Made by a program: the position numbers and the translations under genes
Part shown: positions 35,232 through 43,726 of the stretch, piece after piece
Layout of the letters: each line of letters starts with the position of its first letter
Position numbering within the stretch: position 1 is the first letter of the stretch
From: Deminuibacter soli
GTDB taxonomy: Bacteria > Bacteroidota > Bacteroidia > Chitinophagales > Chitinophagaceae
Assembly: GCF_003412455.1 (NCBI RefSeq)
Contig: NZ_QTJU01000004.1
Coordinates: 1 to 64,000, forward strand
Length of the DNA: 64,000 nucleotides
Direction: 5' to 3'
The notes under the pieces: model-generated
Told to the model about the DNA's origin: nothing
Database searches by the model: none
Seen by the model: only the letters and a program-made list of their open reading frames with translations

Positions 35232-36113
35232 ATGAAAAAACAACTCATCCTGCTGCTGTTTTGCAGCAGCTTGTTACTGCAGGCAAGTGCACAATTGCAG
35301 CCTTTTACTACACTAAACGACTTTCAATATCCTGAAAGCATTACTACAGACGGGCATTTTTTATATGTAGCCAATATAGGCGCACAGTTTGCCCCACTGG
35401 CAAAAGATGGGGATGGGTTTATTGCGCAGCTGGATATGCAGGGGAAACCGGTGAAACGGCTGGTAGCCGCCGGTTTGCATGCACCCAAAGGCATGGCTAT
35501 TGTACAAGGCGTATTGTATGTAACCGATATTGATACACTGAAAGGGTTTAAACTTAGTGACGGCAAACTGGTATTTCAGCTGGGCTTTGCCGGTGCGGAT
35601 GTCCATTTTCTGAATGATATTACCGCGAAGGATAATCACACACTCTTTGTGTCTGAAACAGCCGCAGGTAAAGTATTTGAAGTGCAATTGGGCAGTAAAC
35701 CGTCTTTTATTCAAATAAACAGCACGGTAATTAATGGTGCCAATGGGTTAACCTACGATGCAGCGCATAAAAAGCTCTACATAGTATCATTGGGCGCTGG
35801 TAATACACCCGGCGAAATAGGTGTAATGGACATGAACACCAGGCCATACGCCTACACTACCATTGGCAGCTACAAAGGTTATCTCGATGGAGTGGCCTTA
35901 TTGCCCGGCAACCGTTTGTTGTTTACAGATTGGGTAAGTCTTGAAAAGCCGGTAAACAGTACGCTGAATATACTTAGCCTCAACAACGGCACCGTTACTA
36001 CTATTGCCAATGGCATGCAGGGCGCGGCTGATCTGCTGTACATTCCTGTTTCGCAAACGGCATGGGTACCGGTAATGGCCGCCAGTCAACTTGCAGCATT
36101 TAAACTGCCTTAG
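35232..36113 (+). CDS. Secreted SMP-30/NHL-like beta-propeller protein
   Basis: A clear signal peptide (MKKQLILLLFCSSLLLQASA) is followed by propeller blades with patterns such as FQYPESITTDGHFLYVANIG, HAPKGMAIVQGVLYVTDID and FLNDITAKDNHTLFVSET. It resembles the SMP-30/gluconolactonase group of secreted propellers, but enzymatic residues cannot be assigned confidently. It is a paralogue of the protein at 44861-45688 (shared APKG, LNDIT and LYVxD motifs in the same order). It is preceded by its own promoter candidate. Confidence 0.82.
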   Translation: MKKQLILLLFCSSLLLQASAQLQPFTTLNDFQYPESITTDGHFLYVANIGAQFAPLAKDGDGFIAQLDMQGKPVKRLVAAGLHAPKGMAIVQGVLYVTDIDTLKGFKLSDGKLVFQLGFAGADVHFLNDITAKDNHTLFVSETAAGKVFEVQLGSKPSFIQINSTVINGANGLTYDAAHKKLYIVSLGAGNTPGEIGVMDMNTRPYAYTTIGSYKGYLDGVALLPGNRLLFTDWVSLEKPVNSTLNILSLNNGTVTTIANGMQGAADLLYIPVSQTAWVPVMAASQLAAFKLP

Positions 36114-36167
36114 CTGTTAATGTCTAACTTAGCGGGAGGTATCCTTACTTACTTTTAAAATTCAGGT

Positions 36168-36848
36168 ATGTCTGCAGAGATAAGCAAACAGTTTAACGAA
36201 GTAGCGCAGCAGTACGATCAGCAGCGCCGTTTCCTGATTCCCTGTTTTAATGATTTTTATCACGCAGCGTTGCCCCTGCTGCAACACCGTGGTGCAGATA
36301 CTTCCGTACTGGATATTGGTGCAGGCACGGGTTTGTTCTCAGCCATTCTTTACCAGCAACACCCGGCATGGCAATACACCTTACTGGATGTATCGGTGGA
36401 TATGTTACAGGTGGCAAAAAAGCGCTTTCATGGCCTGGATAATTTCAGTTTTACAGAAGCCGATTTTTCAGGTGAATCACTAAGTGGCAGTTATGATGTA
36501 GTGATCTCTGCCCTGGCCATTCATCACCTGGAAGATGCAGCCAAGATAACCCTGTACAACAACATTTACCAGATACTTAAACCAGGTGGCATCTTTATTA
36601 ATGCAGACCAGGTACAGGGCCGTTCGCCTTTGTTTGATGCGCATTACAAAACCCGGTGGCGCGAAACCGTGATTAACTCCGGTCTGGATAAAGCAGCAAT
36701 TGACAAAGCCTTCGAACGCATAAAGCTCGACAAGTTTGCCCCGCTCGAATGGCAACTGCAAACACTGGAGCAGGCCGGCTTTACCGAAGTTGATTGCATT
36801 TACAAGAACGGGAATTTCGTGGTGTTTGCGGGATGCAAGGGGAAGTAA
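36168..36848 (+). CDS. Class I SAM-dependent methyltransferase
   Basis: SAM-binding motif I is SVLDIGAGTGLFSAIL (about residues 46-61), followed by YTLLDVSVDMLQVAKK and the post-motif YDVVISALAIHHLED. These place it in the methyltransferase-25 type of small-molecule enzymes; the substrate is unknown. The length is 226 residues. It follows the propeller gene by 54 bases and may be co-transcribed with it. Confidence 0.88.
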   Translation: MSAEISKQFNEVAQQYDQQRRFLIPCFNDFYHAALPLLQHRGADTSVLDIGAGTGLFSAILYQQHPAWQYTLLDVSVDMLQVAKKRFHGLDNFSFTEADFSGESLSGSYDVVISALAIHHLEDAAKITLYNNIYQILKPGGIFINADQVQGRSPLFDAHYKTRWRETVINSGLDKAAIDKAFERIKLDKFAPLEWQLQTLEQAGFTEVDCIYKNGNFVVFAGCKGK

Positions 36849-36860
36849 GTGCGCTTTTGA

Positions 36861-37112
36861 GTGAATAGTGAATAGTCAATAGGGAATGGATTGGAGCGAA
36901 TGCCATTACCGGTGTTCTCACCGCACAAGAAATGGCAGCCGCCCGCTTTGCAGGCGCTGCGTTTTTTATGCCGTTGCCGGTGTCCCCACCGGCAACTAAT
37001 CTTCGCTCCAATCAACGAATTCGCTAAGTTCATCTCGACTGTCGACTGTCGATTCTCGAATTTGGTACTCGCTAAGTTCACTCACGACTGACGACTGACG
37101 ACTGACGATTCA
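36861..37112. repeat. Word-repeat patch in the convergent gap after the methyltransferase
   Basis: The patch begins with GTGAATAGTGAATAGTCAATAG (36861-36882). A hairpin-rich core flanked by GATTGGAGCGAA (36889-36900) and TTCGCTCCAATC (37002-37013) follows. It ends with TCGACTGTCGACTGTCGATTC and CGACTGACGACTGACGACTG words. The word CTCGCTAAGTTCA/TTCGCTAAGTTCA appears twice (near 37020 and 37069). There is no gene in it. It shares words with the gaps near 23030 and 44640. Confidence 0.7.
36889..37013. repeat. 125-bp element with 12-bp inverted ends and nested hairpins
   Basis: The ends are perfect 12-bp inverted repeats. Inside are TGCCATT/AATGGCA (36901-36937), a CCGGTG-TTCT-CACCG hairpin, GCAGC/GCTGC arms around 36936-36960, and GTTGCCGGTG-TCCC-CACCGGCAAC (36973-36996). 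The arrangement resembles small non-autonomous palindromic elements such as REP/BIME or a tiny MITE, but encodes no protein. Confidence 0.55.
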
Positions 37113-37114
37113 CG

Positions 37115-38149
37115 CTAATAGCTCATCTCATCCAGCTTCACCTTGCCCTTGAACGTCCAGAATACAAAGGTGGTATAAATCGCTACCAGCGGTACACCGA
37201 TAGCCGCTACAGTTAGCATAATGCCCAGGCTTTTGGGTGAGGAAGCGGCATTCTGCACCGTTAAATTGTATCGCGGGTCAAGACTGGATAACATAAGATT
37301 AGGATACAATTCAACCGCCACAATAATCAGCAGCAGGCTGATGATAATAGCCGATGAAATAAAGGCAAAGCGATACTTGCGTTTGGATATGCTGCGTGTA
37401 ATATTCGCCATTACCAGCACCATGGCCACAGGCACAAAAAACAACCAGGGGTTTAGTTTAATGCGGTGGGAGAGGTGTGGTATGTACAACAGCGTATAAA
37501 AGCTTAGCAGCAGTATGCACAGCACAAAAAAGATAGTAGTGTTTTTTACAATGATGGTGAGTTTGGCGTATAGCCTGTTCTCGGTTTTCATTACCAGGTA
37601 AATGGCGCCGTGCATCATAAACAGCGATAGGGTGGTAATACTAACCATCAGTGAAAAAGGATTGAGAAAATCAAGCGTGGTGCCCTGGTAATTGCCCTGT
37701 TCATCAATGGGCAGTCCTTTGAGAATATTACCCAGCGTAAGGCCCAGCGTAAGCGTAACAACAATGCTCGATACGCAGTAACTCACATCCCACCAGTTGC
37801 GCCACCAGGTCCACGGTTCCTTGCTGCGGAATTCGATGGAAATGGCGCGGAAAATAAGTGCCGTTAAAAACAGCATGAAAGGAATGTAAAATGCAGAGAA
37901 AGCAGCAGCATATACTTTCGGGAAACCGGCAAACAAAGCGCCGCCGCCAATTACCAGCCATACTTCATTGCCATCCCATACAGGGCCAATGGCGTTAAGT
38001 GCCAGCCGCCTGCTTTCTTCCTTGTTTAAAAATAAATGAATGGCGCCTGCACCCAAATCAAAACCGTCTAATATGGCGTAACCGGTAAAGGTTGCGCCAA
38101 TCACCAGGAACCACCAGCTTGCGTAATCGATGCCCAGGAATGTATACAT
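37115..38149 (-). CDS. cydB: Cytochrome bd oxidase subunit II
   Basis: This polytopic membrane subunit of the quinol oxidase begins with YASWWFLVIGATFTGYAILDGFDLGAGAIHLF, where the conserved GFDLGAG motif is visible. It has about eight further hydrophobic helices. The GNEVWLVIGGGALFAGFPKVYA motif is typical of CydB. Together with CydA it reduces oxygen at high affinity without pumping protons. The length of 344 residues is normal. It follows cydA after a 57-base gap made of repeat words. Confidence 0.96.
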   Translation of the reverse strand: MYTFLGIDYASWWFLVIGATFTGYAILDGFDLGAGAIHLFLNKEESRRLALNAIGPVWDGNEVWLVIGGGALFAGFPKVYAAAFSAFYIPFMLFLTALIFRAISIEFRSKEPWTWWRNWWDVSYCVSSIVVTLTLGLTLGNILKGLPIDEQGNYQGTTLDFLNPFSLMVSITTLSLFMMHGAIYLVMKTENRLYAKLTIIVKNTTIFFVLCILLLSFYTLLYIPHLSHRIKLNPWLFFVPVAMVLVMANITRSISKRKYRFAFISSAIIISLLLIIVAVELYPNLMLSSLDPRYNLTVQNAASSPKSLGIMLTVAAIGVPLVAIYTTFVFWTFKGKVKLDEMSY

Positions 38150-38155
38150 GAATAC

Positions 38156-38200
38156 AATTTGAAAATTTGAAGATGTGCCAATGTGCTAATGAACAATACA
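38156..38200. repeat. AT-rich word repeat between cydA and cydB
   Basis: AATTTGAAAATTTGAAGATGTGCCAATGTGCTAATGAAC shows the repeated words TTTGAAAATTTGAA and CAATGTGCTAATG (near 38156-38194). It resembles words near 4050 and 44830. No terminator is seen, so cydA and cydB probably share one transcript. Confidence 0.55.
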
Positions 38201-38206
38201 GGCATA

Positions 38207-39592
38207 TTACCCGAAGTTTTCGGCCATTTCCTCGAGGTGCGGACTGTGCCCTTCCGATTCATCGTTGTCGTGATGAAAGCCTGGCCCGTGCTGTATTTTC
38301 CTGTTCAGTAAAAACACGAACAGCGTAAACAGGAACAGGTATACAAACATAAACAGCAGCAGGGAAAACAATACCTGGTTGGCTTTTACCGCCTGCGACA
38401 AGGCATCGCTGGTGCGCAGTAAGCCATATACCACCCAGGGCTGGCGACCTGTTTCGGCCGTGTACCAGCCCACCTGGTTGGCAATTTGGGGTAAAAACAC
38501 ACTCCATGCAAACACCATCATCAGCCAGCGTTTTTCAAAAAGCTTTTTCCTGCGCAGCAGTATTACCCCTACAGTAGTAAGGGCAATCATCAGCATACCG
38601 CAGGTGATCATGATGTGGTACGATTGAAAAACGATGTTCAGCGCCTGCGGACGGTCTTCCGGTTTAAACGATTTCAATCCCGTTACCGGCGCCTTAAAAT
38701 CAAAATGCGTTAAAAAGCTAAGGCCGCCCGGTATGGCAAGGCCATGTGTTTGTTCATTCTTTTTATCGATATACCCGAACAGGTACATATCAGCTTTGGC
38801 ACTGCTGTCAAAATGCCCTTCCATGGCAGCGAGTTTGGCGGGCTGGTATTCAGATACCACCGTCGCCGCTTCGTGCCCGCTGAAGAGTTGTGCATAGGAG
38901 GCAATCAGCGCAACAACCAGCCCGATGGTAAACGACTTCTTTGCAAACTCCACATGCCGTTTCTTTAACAGGTAGTAGGCCGAGATGCTGATGACAAGGA
39001 AAGCGCCTGATAAAAACGCGCCCAGCCACACATGCAGCATGCGTTCAACAGAAGAGGGGTTGAACACCATTTCCCAGAAATCGGTGATCTCTGCGCGTGC
39101 GTTTAACCCTGTGCCCACTACATGGTAACCGGCAGGCGTTTGCTGCCAGCTGTTGGCCACCACAATCCAAATGGCAGAGAACATAGAACCCAGTGTAACC
39201 ATAACGGTAGAGAAAAAATGCACTTTGGGGCTTACCCTGTTCCACCCGAACAGCAATACCCCGAGAAAGCCGCTTTCCAGGGCAAAAGCGAAAATACCTT
39301 CGGCAGCCAATGCGCTGCCAAACACATCGCCCACGTACTTTGAATACGTGGCCCAGTTGGTGCCAAATTCAAATTCCATCACAATACCGGTGGCCACACC
39401 GATACCAAATATTAATGCGAAAATGCGGGTGAAAAAACGGGCCATCTGCTCGTAAATGGGCTTGCCTGTTTTCAGGTACAAACCTTCCATAATAACCATG
39501 TTTACACCCAAACCAATGCTCAGGGGTGGGTATATGTAGTGAAAAGCGATGGTAAAAGCGAACTGTATCCTGGCTAAGATTTCTACATCCAT
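38207..39592 (-). CDS. cydA: Cytochrome bd oxidase subunit I
   Basis: This subunit carries the haem groups and the quinol site. The N-terminus [29 protein letters not shown] holds the conserved haem-ligand histidine (residue 18 from this start) and defines my choice of ATG at 39592. The frame upstream to 39625 would code through a terminator hairpin. GYHVVGTG and the C-terminal [27 protein letters not shown] motif are typical. At about 461 residues it is shorter than the E. coli protein and probably has a short Q-loop. It is the first gene of cydAB. Confidence 0.96.
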   Translation of the reverse strand: MDVEILARIQFAFTIAFHYIYPPLSIGLGVNMVIMEGLYLKTGKPIYEQMARFFTRIFALIFGIGVATGIVMEFEFGTNWATYSKYVGDVFGSALAAEGIFAFALESGFLGVLLFGWNRVSPKVHFFSTVMVTLGSMFSAIWIVVANSWQQTPAGYHVVGTGLNARAEITDFWEMVFNPSSVERMLHVWLGAFLSGAFLVISISAYYLLKKRHVEFAKKSFTIGLVVALIASYAQLFSGHEAATVVSEYQPAKLAAMEGHFDSSAKADMYLFGYIDKKNEQTHGLAIPGGLSFLTHFDFKAPVTGLKSFKPEDRPQALNIVFQSYHIMITCGMLMIALTTVGVILLRRKKLFEKRWLMMVFAWSVFLPQIANQVGWYTAETGRQPWVVYGLLRTSDALSQAVKANQVLFSLLLFMFVYLFLFTLFVFLLNRKIQHGPGFHHDNDESEGHSPHLEEMAENFG

Positions 39593-39611
39593 GGGACGAC
39601 TGGGGTTAAAT

Positions 39612-39638
39612 AAAAAAGGCAGCACTGCTGCTGCCTTT
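39612..39638 (-). terminator. Terminator or attenuator just upstream of cydA
   Basis: On the minus strand AAAGGCAGCA-GCAG-TGCTGCCTTT is a perfect 10-bp stem followed by TTTATTT. It ends about 20 bases before the cydA start. It could end the transcript of the bacilliredoxin gene at 39780-40112, or attenuate cydA. Confidence 0.7.
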
Positions 39639-39779
39639 CTTTATGAACAATATCGTGTAGTAAAATTCATGGCGCGAAGTTAAGCCGGAACAGGTGAAAC
39701 TTTTATTCTTTTCAGATAAAAAATTACCATGTATTACCCGCTTCGCTACAGTGCACTGCTGATGAACCTTTGAACCTGC

Positions 39780-40112
39780 TTACGATAACTGTTCTGCAAT
39801 CTCGTCCATCGAAATTGCGGAGTGACTTTCATCATATACGCATTTGCCGTTTTTAATAACCAGCACCTGCGGTGATTCATGATGAACCCTGAAGTCTTCG
39901 GCCACTTTGTGCGAAATATCGCGGTGGGCTATTAAATCAAGGTAGTAATAATCTGTACCGGTTGGTGGTTCAGCATATCTTTCCAGCCTGTTTTTGGCCA
40001 TGCTGCTGATGTTACAACGTGTGCTGTGTTTAAAGATCAGCTGCGGCCGCTCAAAAGATTTTTCTGTAATTCCGGTTAGCTGTTCTGCAGATGTTAAACT
40101 AATCCAATTCAT
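39780..40112 (-). CDS. YtxJ-type monothiol bacilliredoxin
   Basis: A 110-residue thioredoxin-fold protein with the motif FKHSTRCNISSMAKNRLERY. The active cysteine is C33 in a TRCNIS (CxxS-like) context, matching the YtxJ/BrxC family linked to bacillithiol redox systems. SPQVLVIKNGKCVYDESHSAIS is the conserved cis-Pro region and C-terminal strand. It would reduce protein-bacillithiol mixed disulphides; that this organism makes bacillithiol is inference. The ATG at 40112 (MNWISLTS) is preferred to a TTG at 40121. Confidence 0.88.
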   Translation of the reverse strand: MNWISLTSAEQLTGITEKSFERPQLIFKHSTRCNISSMAKNRLERYAEPPTGTDYYYLDLIAHRDISHKVAEDFRVHHESPQVLVIKNGKCVYDESHSAISMDEIAEQLS

Positions 40113-40145
40113 ACGCTTCAAAAACTTTTCCTTTTAGTTTGGGAC

Positions 40146-40164
40146 ACTAACGCCTGACGTTAGT
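40146..40164. repeat. Hairpin over the stop codon of the small lipoprotein gene
   Basis: ACTAACG (40146-40152), CCTGA, CGTTAGT (40158-40164) form a perfect 7-bp stem at the 3' end of the 39-residue gene. No T-run follows on the minus strand. Confidence 0.45.
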
Positions 40165-40279
40165 TCCTGAAATAACGAGGGTTGTGGCTGGGGCATCCAA
40201 GCTGGCGGTTGCTGGCGCATGAGCTGAATGCTGCGGCCAAAAGACTAACGAATGCGATTGCAATAAGCGTTTTTTTCAT
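40160..40279 (-). CDS. Small lipoprotein, 39 residues
   Basis: The frame starts with ATG at 40279 and encodes MKKTLIAIAFVSLLAAAFSS then CASNRQLGCPSHNPRYFRN. There is a two-lysine N-region, a hydrophobic core and a lipobox-like AFSSC with the lipid cysteine at residue 21. The mature part is only 19 residues, with a second cysteine in GCPSHNPR. The codon pattern and complete signal peptide argue for a real gene. It is too short for usual gene callers. It lies between the bacilliredoxin and mpl genes on the minus strand. I recall tiny C-x-GCP lipoproteins in other Bacteroidota but cannot check this. Function unknown. Confidence 0.7.
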   Translation of the reverse strand: MKKTLIAIAFVSLLAAAFSSCASNRQLGCPSHNPRYFRN

Positions 40280-40420
40280 GTTCAGTCAATTGAAATAAAC
40301 AATTTACTTTGCAGTTTTTTAAGGTGCTCAAATATACACCTTTCCGGTAATCTCACAGGTGAATGCACCTGCCTGAATGCCCGGAACAGACATTTACTAT
40401 TTAATTATCCCTGATTATCA

Positions 40421-40428
40421 TACGTTTG
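40421..40428 (+). promoter_or_regulatory. Candidate -7 box of mpl
   Basis: TACGTTTG matches TAnnTTTG exactly and lies 25 bases before the mpl ATG. The expected TTTG at -33 is not evident. Confidence 0.35.
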
Positions 40429-40453
40429 GGGTGCCATTAATATTGTACAAAAA

Positions 40454-41818
40454 ATGAAAGTACACTTTATCTCCGTGGGCGGCAGCGTTATGCACCAGCT
40501 CGCTATCGCCTTGAAAAGAAAGGGTTATCAGGTTACAGGAACAGACGACGAAATATTTGAGCCGGCCAAATCCAACCTCGAAAAAGAAGGTCTGCTGCCT
40601 GCAGCGATCGGGTGGAATCCTGATATGATTCAGCCCGGTCTCGACGCCGTTATCCTGGGTATGCACGCCAAAGGCGATAATCCCGAGCTCATCAAAGCCC
40701 AGCAGCTCGGCTTAAAAATCTACTCCTTCCCGGAATATATTTACCAGGAAAGTATCCATAAAACCAGGGTAGTGGTGGGCGGAAGCCACGGTAAAACCAC
40801 CACTACCAGTATGATCATGCACGTGCTGCATTCGCTGCACCAGCGCTTCGATTATCTCGTTGGCGCCAGGCTCGAAGGGTTCGACCAGAGTGTAAACATT
40901 ACCGATGCCCCGGTGATTGTATGCGAAGGCGACGAATACCCTGCCAGCGCACTGGAAAAACGCCCCAAATTCCATTTCCTGTTCCCGCATGTGGCCATCC
41001 TTACAGGTATTGCCTGGGATCACATTAATGTGTTCCCCACATTCGACAATTACCTCGAACAGTTCCGCATTTTCATCAATAAAATAGAAAAAGGCGGCGT
41101 ATTGATCTATAATGAAACCGATGCCACCCTGCAGCAGCTGGTACAGGCAGGTTTGCGCGATGATATCCGCTACATTCCCTATGGCGTACCCCCGCACAGC
41201 ATCAGCAACGGCGCCACTACCGTTACACTCAACGGTGTAAGTGCCACGCTGAAGGTATTTGGCAACCACAACCTGCTGAACCTGCATGCTGCCTTCCATG
41301 CCTGCGAGGCACTGGGCATTACGGCAGCACAGTTTATCCCGGCCATTGCCAGCTTTACCGGCGCCGCCAAACGCCTGGAACTGATGAGCACCAGCCCCAC
41401 CACCAATGTGTACCGCGATTTTGCCCATGCACCCAGCAAGGTAAAAGCCACCATTGAAGCCGTAAAACAACAATACCCCAACCGTAAACTGTACGCCATA
41501 CTCGAACTGCACACTTTCAGCAGCCTGAACGAAAAATTTATGGAAGAATACAACGGCGCGATGGACAAAGCCGATGCCGCCGTGGTATTTTATGCCAAAC
41601 ATGCGCTCGAATTGAAGCGCATGCCCGATTTGCCGAAAGAAAAGGTACAGGCCGGTTTCAACAAGCCCGGTTTGCTGGTAATGAACGATAAAAATGAACT
41701 CTGGAACTGGCTGCAGCAACAACCATACGCCAACAGCAACGTAGTGCTTATGAGCAGCGGCAATTACGATGGCCTGGATATGACAGCCTTTGCAGCAAAG
41801 GCCGTGGGTAACGCCTAA
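40454..41818 (+). CDS. mpl: UDP-N-acetylmuramate:L-alanyl-gamma-D-glutamyl-meso-diaminopimelate ligase
   Basis: This Mur-ligase-family enzyme recycles the peptidoglycan tripeptide by joining it to UDP-MurNAc. The nucleotide-binding N-terminal domain starts with VHFISVGGSVMHQLAIAL. The ATP loop GGSHGKTTTT is at residues 109-118. The Mur middle domain has ICEGDEYPASALEKRPKF and IAWDHINVFPTFDNY, the Mpl-typical stretch, and the C-terminal domain has DFAHAPSKVKATIEAV. It is 454 residues. Assignment as Mpl rather than MurC rests on the GDEYPAS and AWDHINVF motifs. Confidence 0.94.
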   Translation: MKVHFISVGGSVMHQLAIALKRKGYQVTGTDDEIFEPAKSNLEKEGLLPAAIGWNPDMIQPGLDAVILGMHAKGDNPELIKAQQLGLKIYSFPEYIYQESIHKTRVVVGGSHGKTTTTSMIMHVLHSLHQRFDYLVGARLEGFDQSVNITDAPVIVCEGDEYPASALEKRPKFHFLFPHVAILTGIAWDHINVFPTFDNYLEQFRIFINKIEKGGVLIYNETDATLQQLVQAGLRDDIRYIPYGVPPHSISNGATTVTLNGVSATLKVFGNHNLLNLHAAFHACEALGITAAQFIPAIASFTGAAKRLELMSTSPTTNVYRDFAHAPSKVKATIEAVKQQYPNRKLYAILELHTFSSLNEKFMEEYNGAMDKADAAVVFYAKHALELKRMPDLPKEKVQAGFNKPGLLVMNDKNELWNWLQQQPYANSNVVLMSSGNYDGLDMTAFAAKAVGNA

Positions 41819-41819
41819 A

Positions 41820-41935
41820 ACCTGAAATGACCGAACGATTCCCGGACGATCCTCCGACGGTCCCCGGGCGATGGTATTTTTCTAAACTTCAAACATCAAA
41901 CGTTAAACCTTCAACGCTAAAACATAAAATCCCAT
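41820..41935. repeat. Two short word-repeat tracts after mpl
   Basis: First tract (41827-41872): GACCGAACGATTCCCGGACGATCC / TCCGACGGTCCCCGGGCGATGG, variations on a CCGRACGATCC word of 10-12 bases. Second tract (41884-41929): AAACTTCAAACATCAAACG / TTAAACCTTCAACGCTAAAAC, variations on AAACNTCAAAC. No gene is present. Confidence 0.5.
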
Positions 41936-42016
41936 TAATATTTCCGGCTTTCGGGGTTTTTACAGCGGAGGGAACGTTGTAAGCCGTATTTTGCGCCACT
42001 AAAAATTTCTGAGTAC

Positions 42017-42787
42017 ATGAACCTGCAATTAACGCGTCCTTTGGCTTTCATTGACCTGGAAACTACAGGGGTAAATATTGGTACTGACCGTATTGTGGAA
42101 ATCGCCATTATTAAAATCAACCCCGATGGCAGTCAGCAGGTAAAGCGTAAGCTGGTCAACCCTCAAATGCCCATCCCTGCCGGCTCGTCAGACGTGCATG
42201 GCATTACCGACGATATGGTAAAGGATGCGCCTACTTTTAAACAGATAGCCAACGAGGTGAAACAGTTTCTCGAAAACTGCGACCTGGGCGGCTACAACAG
42301 CAACCGTTTCGACGTGCCGATGCTGGTAGAGGAATTTTTACGTTCAGGAATGGAATTCAGTGTAGATAACCGTAAAATGGTAGATGCGCAGAAGGTATTT
42401 CATATGATGGAACAGCGTAACCTGAGCGCAGCCTATAAATTTTACTGCGGCAAAACCCTCGAATCTGCCCACAGCGCCGAGGCCGATGCCACTGCCACCT
42501 GGGAGGTGCTGGATGCACAGGTGCAGCGTTATCCCAATATTGGCAATACCGTTGAATCTATCGTGAAATTTACCGGTGAAGACGATATTGTAGACTTTGC
42601 CCGCCGTTTTATCCGCGTAAACGGGGTAGAAATATTCAATTTCGGTAAACACAAAGGCCGTGCAGTAACAGAAGTGCTGAAGGCAGAACCCCAGTATTAC
42701 GACTGGATGATGAAGGGCGATTTTTCCCTGCACACCAAGCAAAAGCTCACAGAAATATTGAACAGGAATTTGTTAAAGAAATCCTAA
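42017..42787 (+). CDS. DnaQ-type 3'-5' exonuclease
   Basis: The DEDD exonuclease motif I is AFIDLETTGVNIGTDRIVEIAI (D13, E15). Motif II is in LGGYNSNRFDVPMLVEEF and the motif III region is AHSAEADATATWEVLD. The family includes the DNA polymerase III epsilon subunit and stand-alone nucleases. The C-terminal part (about residues 195-250; FNFGKHKGRAVTEVLKAEPQYYDWMMKGDF) matches a small domain often fused to Bacteroidota exonucleases. It could act as a proofreading subunit or in DNA/RNA turnover; I cannot decide which. Confidence 0.9.
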   Translation: MNLQLTRPLAFIDLETTGVNIGTDRIVEIAIIKINPDGSQQVKRKLVNPQMPIPAGSSDVHGITDDMVKDAPTFKQIANEVKQFLENCDLGGYNSNRFDVPMLVEEFLRSGMEFSVDNRKMVDAQKVFHMMEQRNLSAAYKFYCGKTLESAHSAEADATATWEVLDAQVQRYPNIGNTVESIVKFTGEDDIVDFARRFIRVNGVEIFNFGKHKGRAVTEVLKAEPQYYDWMMKGDFSLHTKQKLTEILNRNLLKKS

Positions 42788-42843
42788 ATACCCCTTTGGC
42801 AAAACCTTTACATTAATACTGAAGCATTCTGACAGATAAACTT

Positions 42844-42851
42844 TATTTTTG
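42844..42851 (+). promoter_or_regulatory. Candidate -7 box before the glycosyltransferase gene
   Basis: TATTTTTG fits TAnnTTTG and lies 16 bases before the ATG at 42868. The -33 part is weak. Confidence 0.3.
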
Positions 42852-42867
42852 ACTTTTCGATTATTGC

Positions 42868-43677
42868 ATGCAACACCCCTTGGAAAAGTTAGTTATAATA
42901 CCTACATATAACGAGAAAGAGAATATCACTCCGATTCTTCAGGCCGTATTTGGTTTGAACAAGGGGTACCATGTGCTTGTGATCGACGACGGTTCACCGG
43001 ATGGTACGGCCGACATAGTGAAACAGCTTTTCTCCGTTTATCCCGGCCAGCTCTTCCTGGAACAACGCCAGGGCAAGCAAGGCCTGGGTACCGCCTATAT
43101 TCACGGGTTCAGGTGGGCTACAGACAGGGGTTACCAGTTTATTTTTGAAATGGATGCGGATTTTTCGCATAACCCCAACGACCTGGAACGCCTGTATCAT
43201 GCCTGCAAATATGAAGGTGGTGATGTTGCCGTAGGCAGCCGTTATGTGCCCGGTGGCAAAATTGAAAACTGGCCTTTCGACCGTCACCTGTACTCACGCG
43301 GTGGCGCTATTTATACCAAACTGGTTACCTGGATGCCGGTGAACGACCCTACTGCCGGCTTTGTATGTTATAAAAAAGAAGTACTCGATACCATCAACTT
43401 CGACGAGATCCGTTTCGTTGGATATGCCTTCCAGATAGAAATGAAATTTGCCGCCTGGAAGCTCGGTTTCACCATTAAAGAAGTACCCATTGTATTTATC
43501 GACCGCCAGATAGGCGTGAGCAAAATGAGCAAGGGCATTATCAAGGAAGGTGTGCTGGGTGTATTGAAGATACAATGGCAAAGCCTCTTCAAAAATTACC
43601 GCCGCAGGGTAAAAAGTGATACCACGCAGGTAAAGGTAAACCGCGTTAAAGCGGAAGAACCTGTTGTAACACGATAA
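42868..43677 (+). CDS. Polyprenol-phosphate mannosyltransferase-like GT2 glycosyltransferase (Dpm1-like)
   Basis: This GT-A glycosyltransferase starts with KLVIIPTYNEKENITPIL and has the nucleotide-sugar site VLVIDDGSPDGTADIV and the metal-binding EMDADFSHNPNDL. The C-terminal RQIGVSKMSKGIIKEGVLGV matches the dolichol/polyprenol-phosphate-mannose synthase family. It transfers a sugar from a nucleotide donor to a lipid phosphate on the cytoplasmic side of the membrane. No C-terminal membrane helices are present, so it is the soluble, short form. It is 269 residues long. Confidence 0.9.
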   Translation: MQHPLEKLVIIPTYNEKENITPILQAVFGLNKGYHVLVIDDGSPDGTADIVKQLFSVYPGQLFLEQRQGKQGLGTAYIHGFRWATDRGYQFIFEMDADFSHNPNDLERLYHACKYEGGDVAVGSRYVPGGKIENWPFDRHLYSRGGAIYTKLVTWMPVNDPTAGFVCYKKEVLDTINFDEIRFVGYAFQIEMKFAAWKLGFTIKEVPIVFIDRQIGVSKMSKGIIKEGVLGVLKIQWQSLFKNYRRRVKSDTTQVKVNRVKAEEPVVTR

Positions 43678-43726
43678 TCATCACCGGCTTACCTCAACGC
43701 TCGCTAAAATGCAATAACTTCGTGCC

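Noticed and set aside
36861-37112. CRISPR-like repeat array
   Set aside because: The repeats are direct neighbours with drifting words and no equal spacers, and no cas genes are in the window.
40712-41722. 336-codon open frame on the minus strand opposite mpl
   Set aside because: It is the complement of the well-supported mpl gene and shows no domain; long antisense frames arise from GC-biased codon positions.
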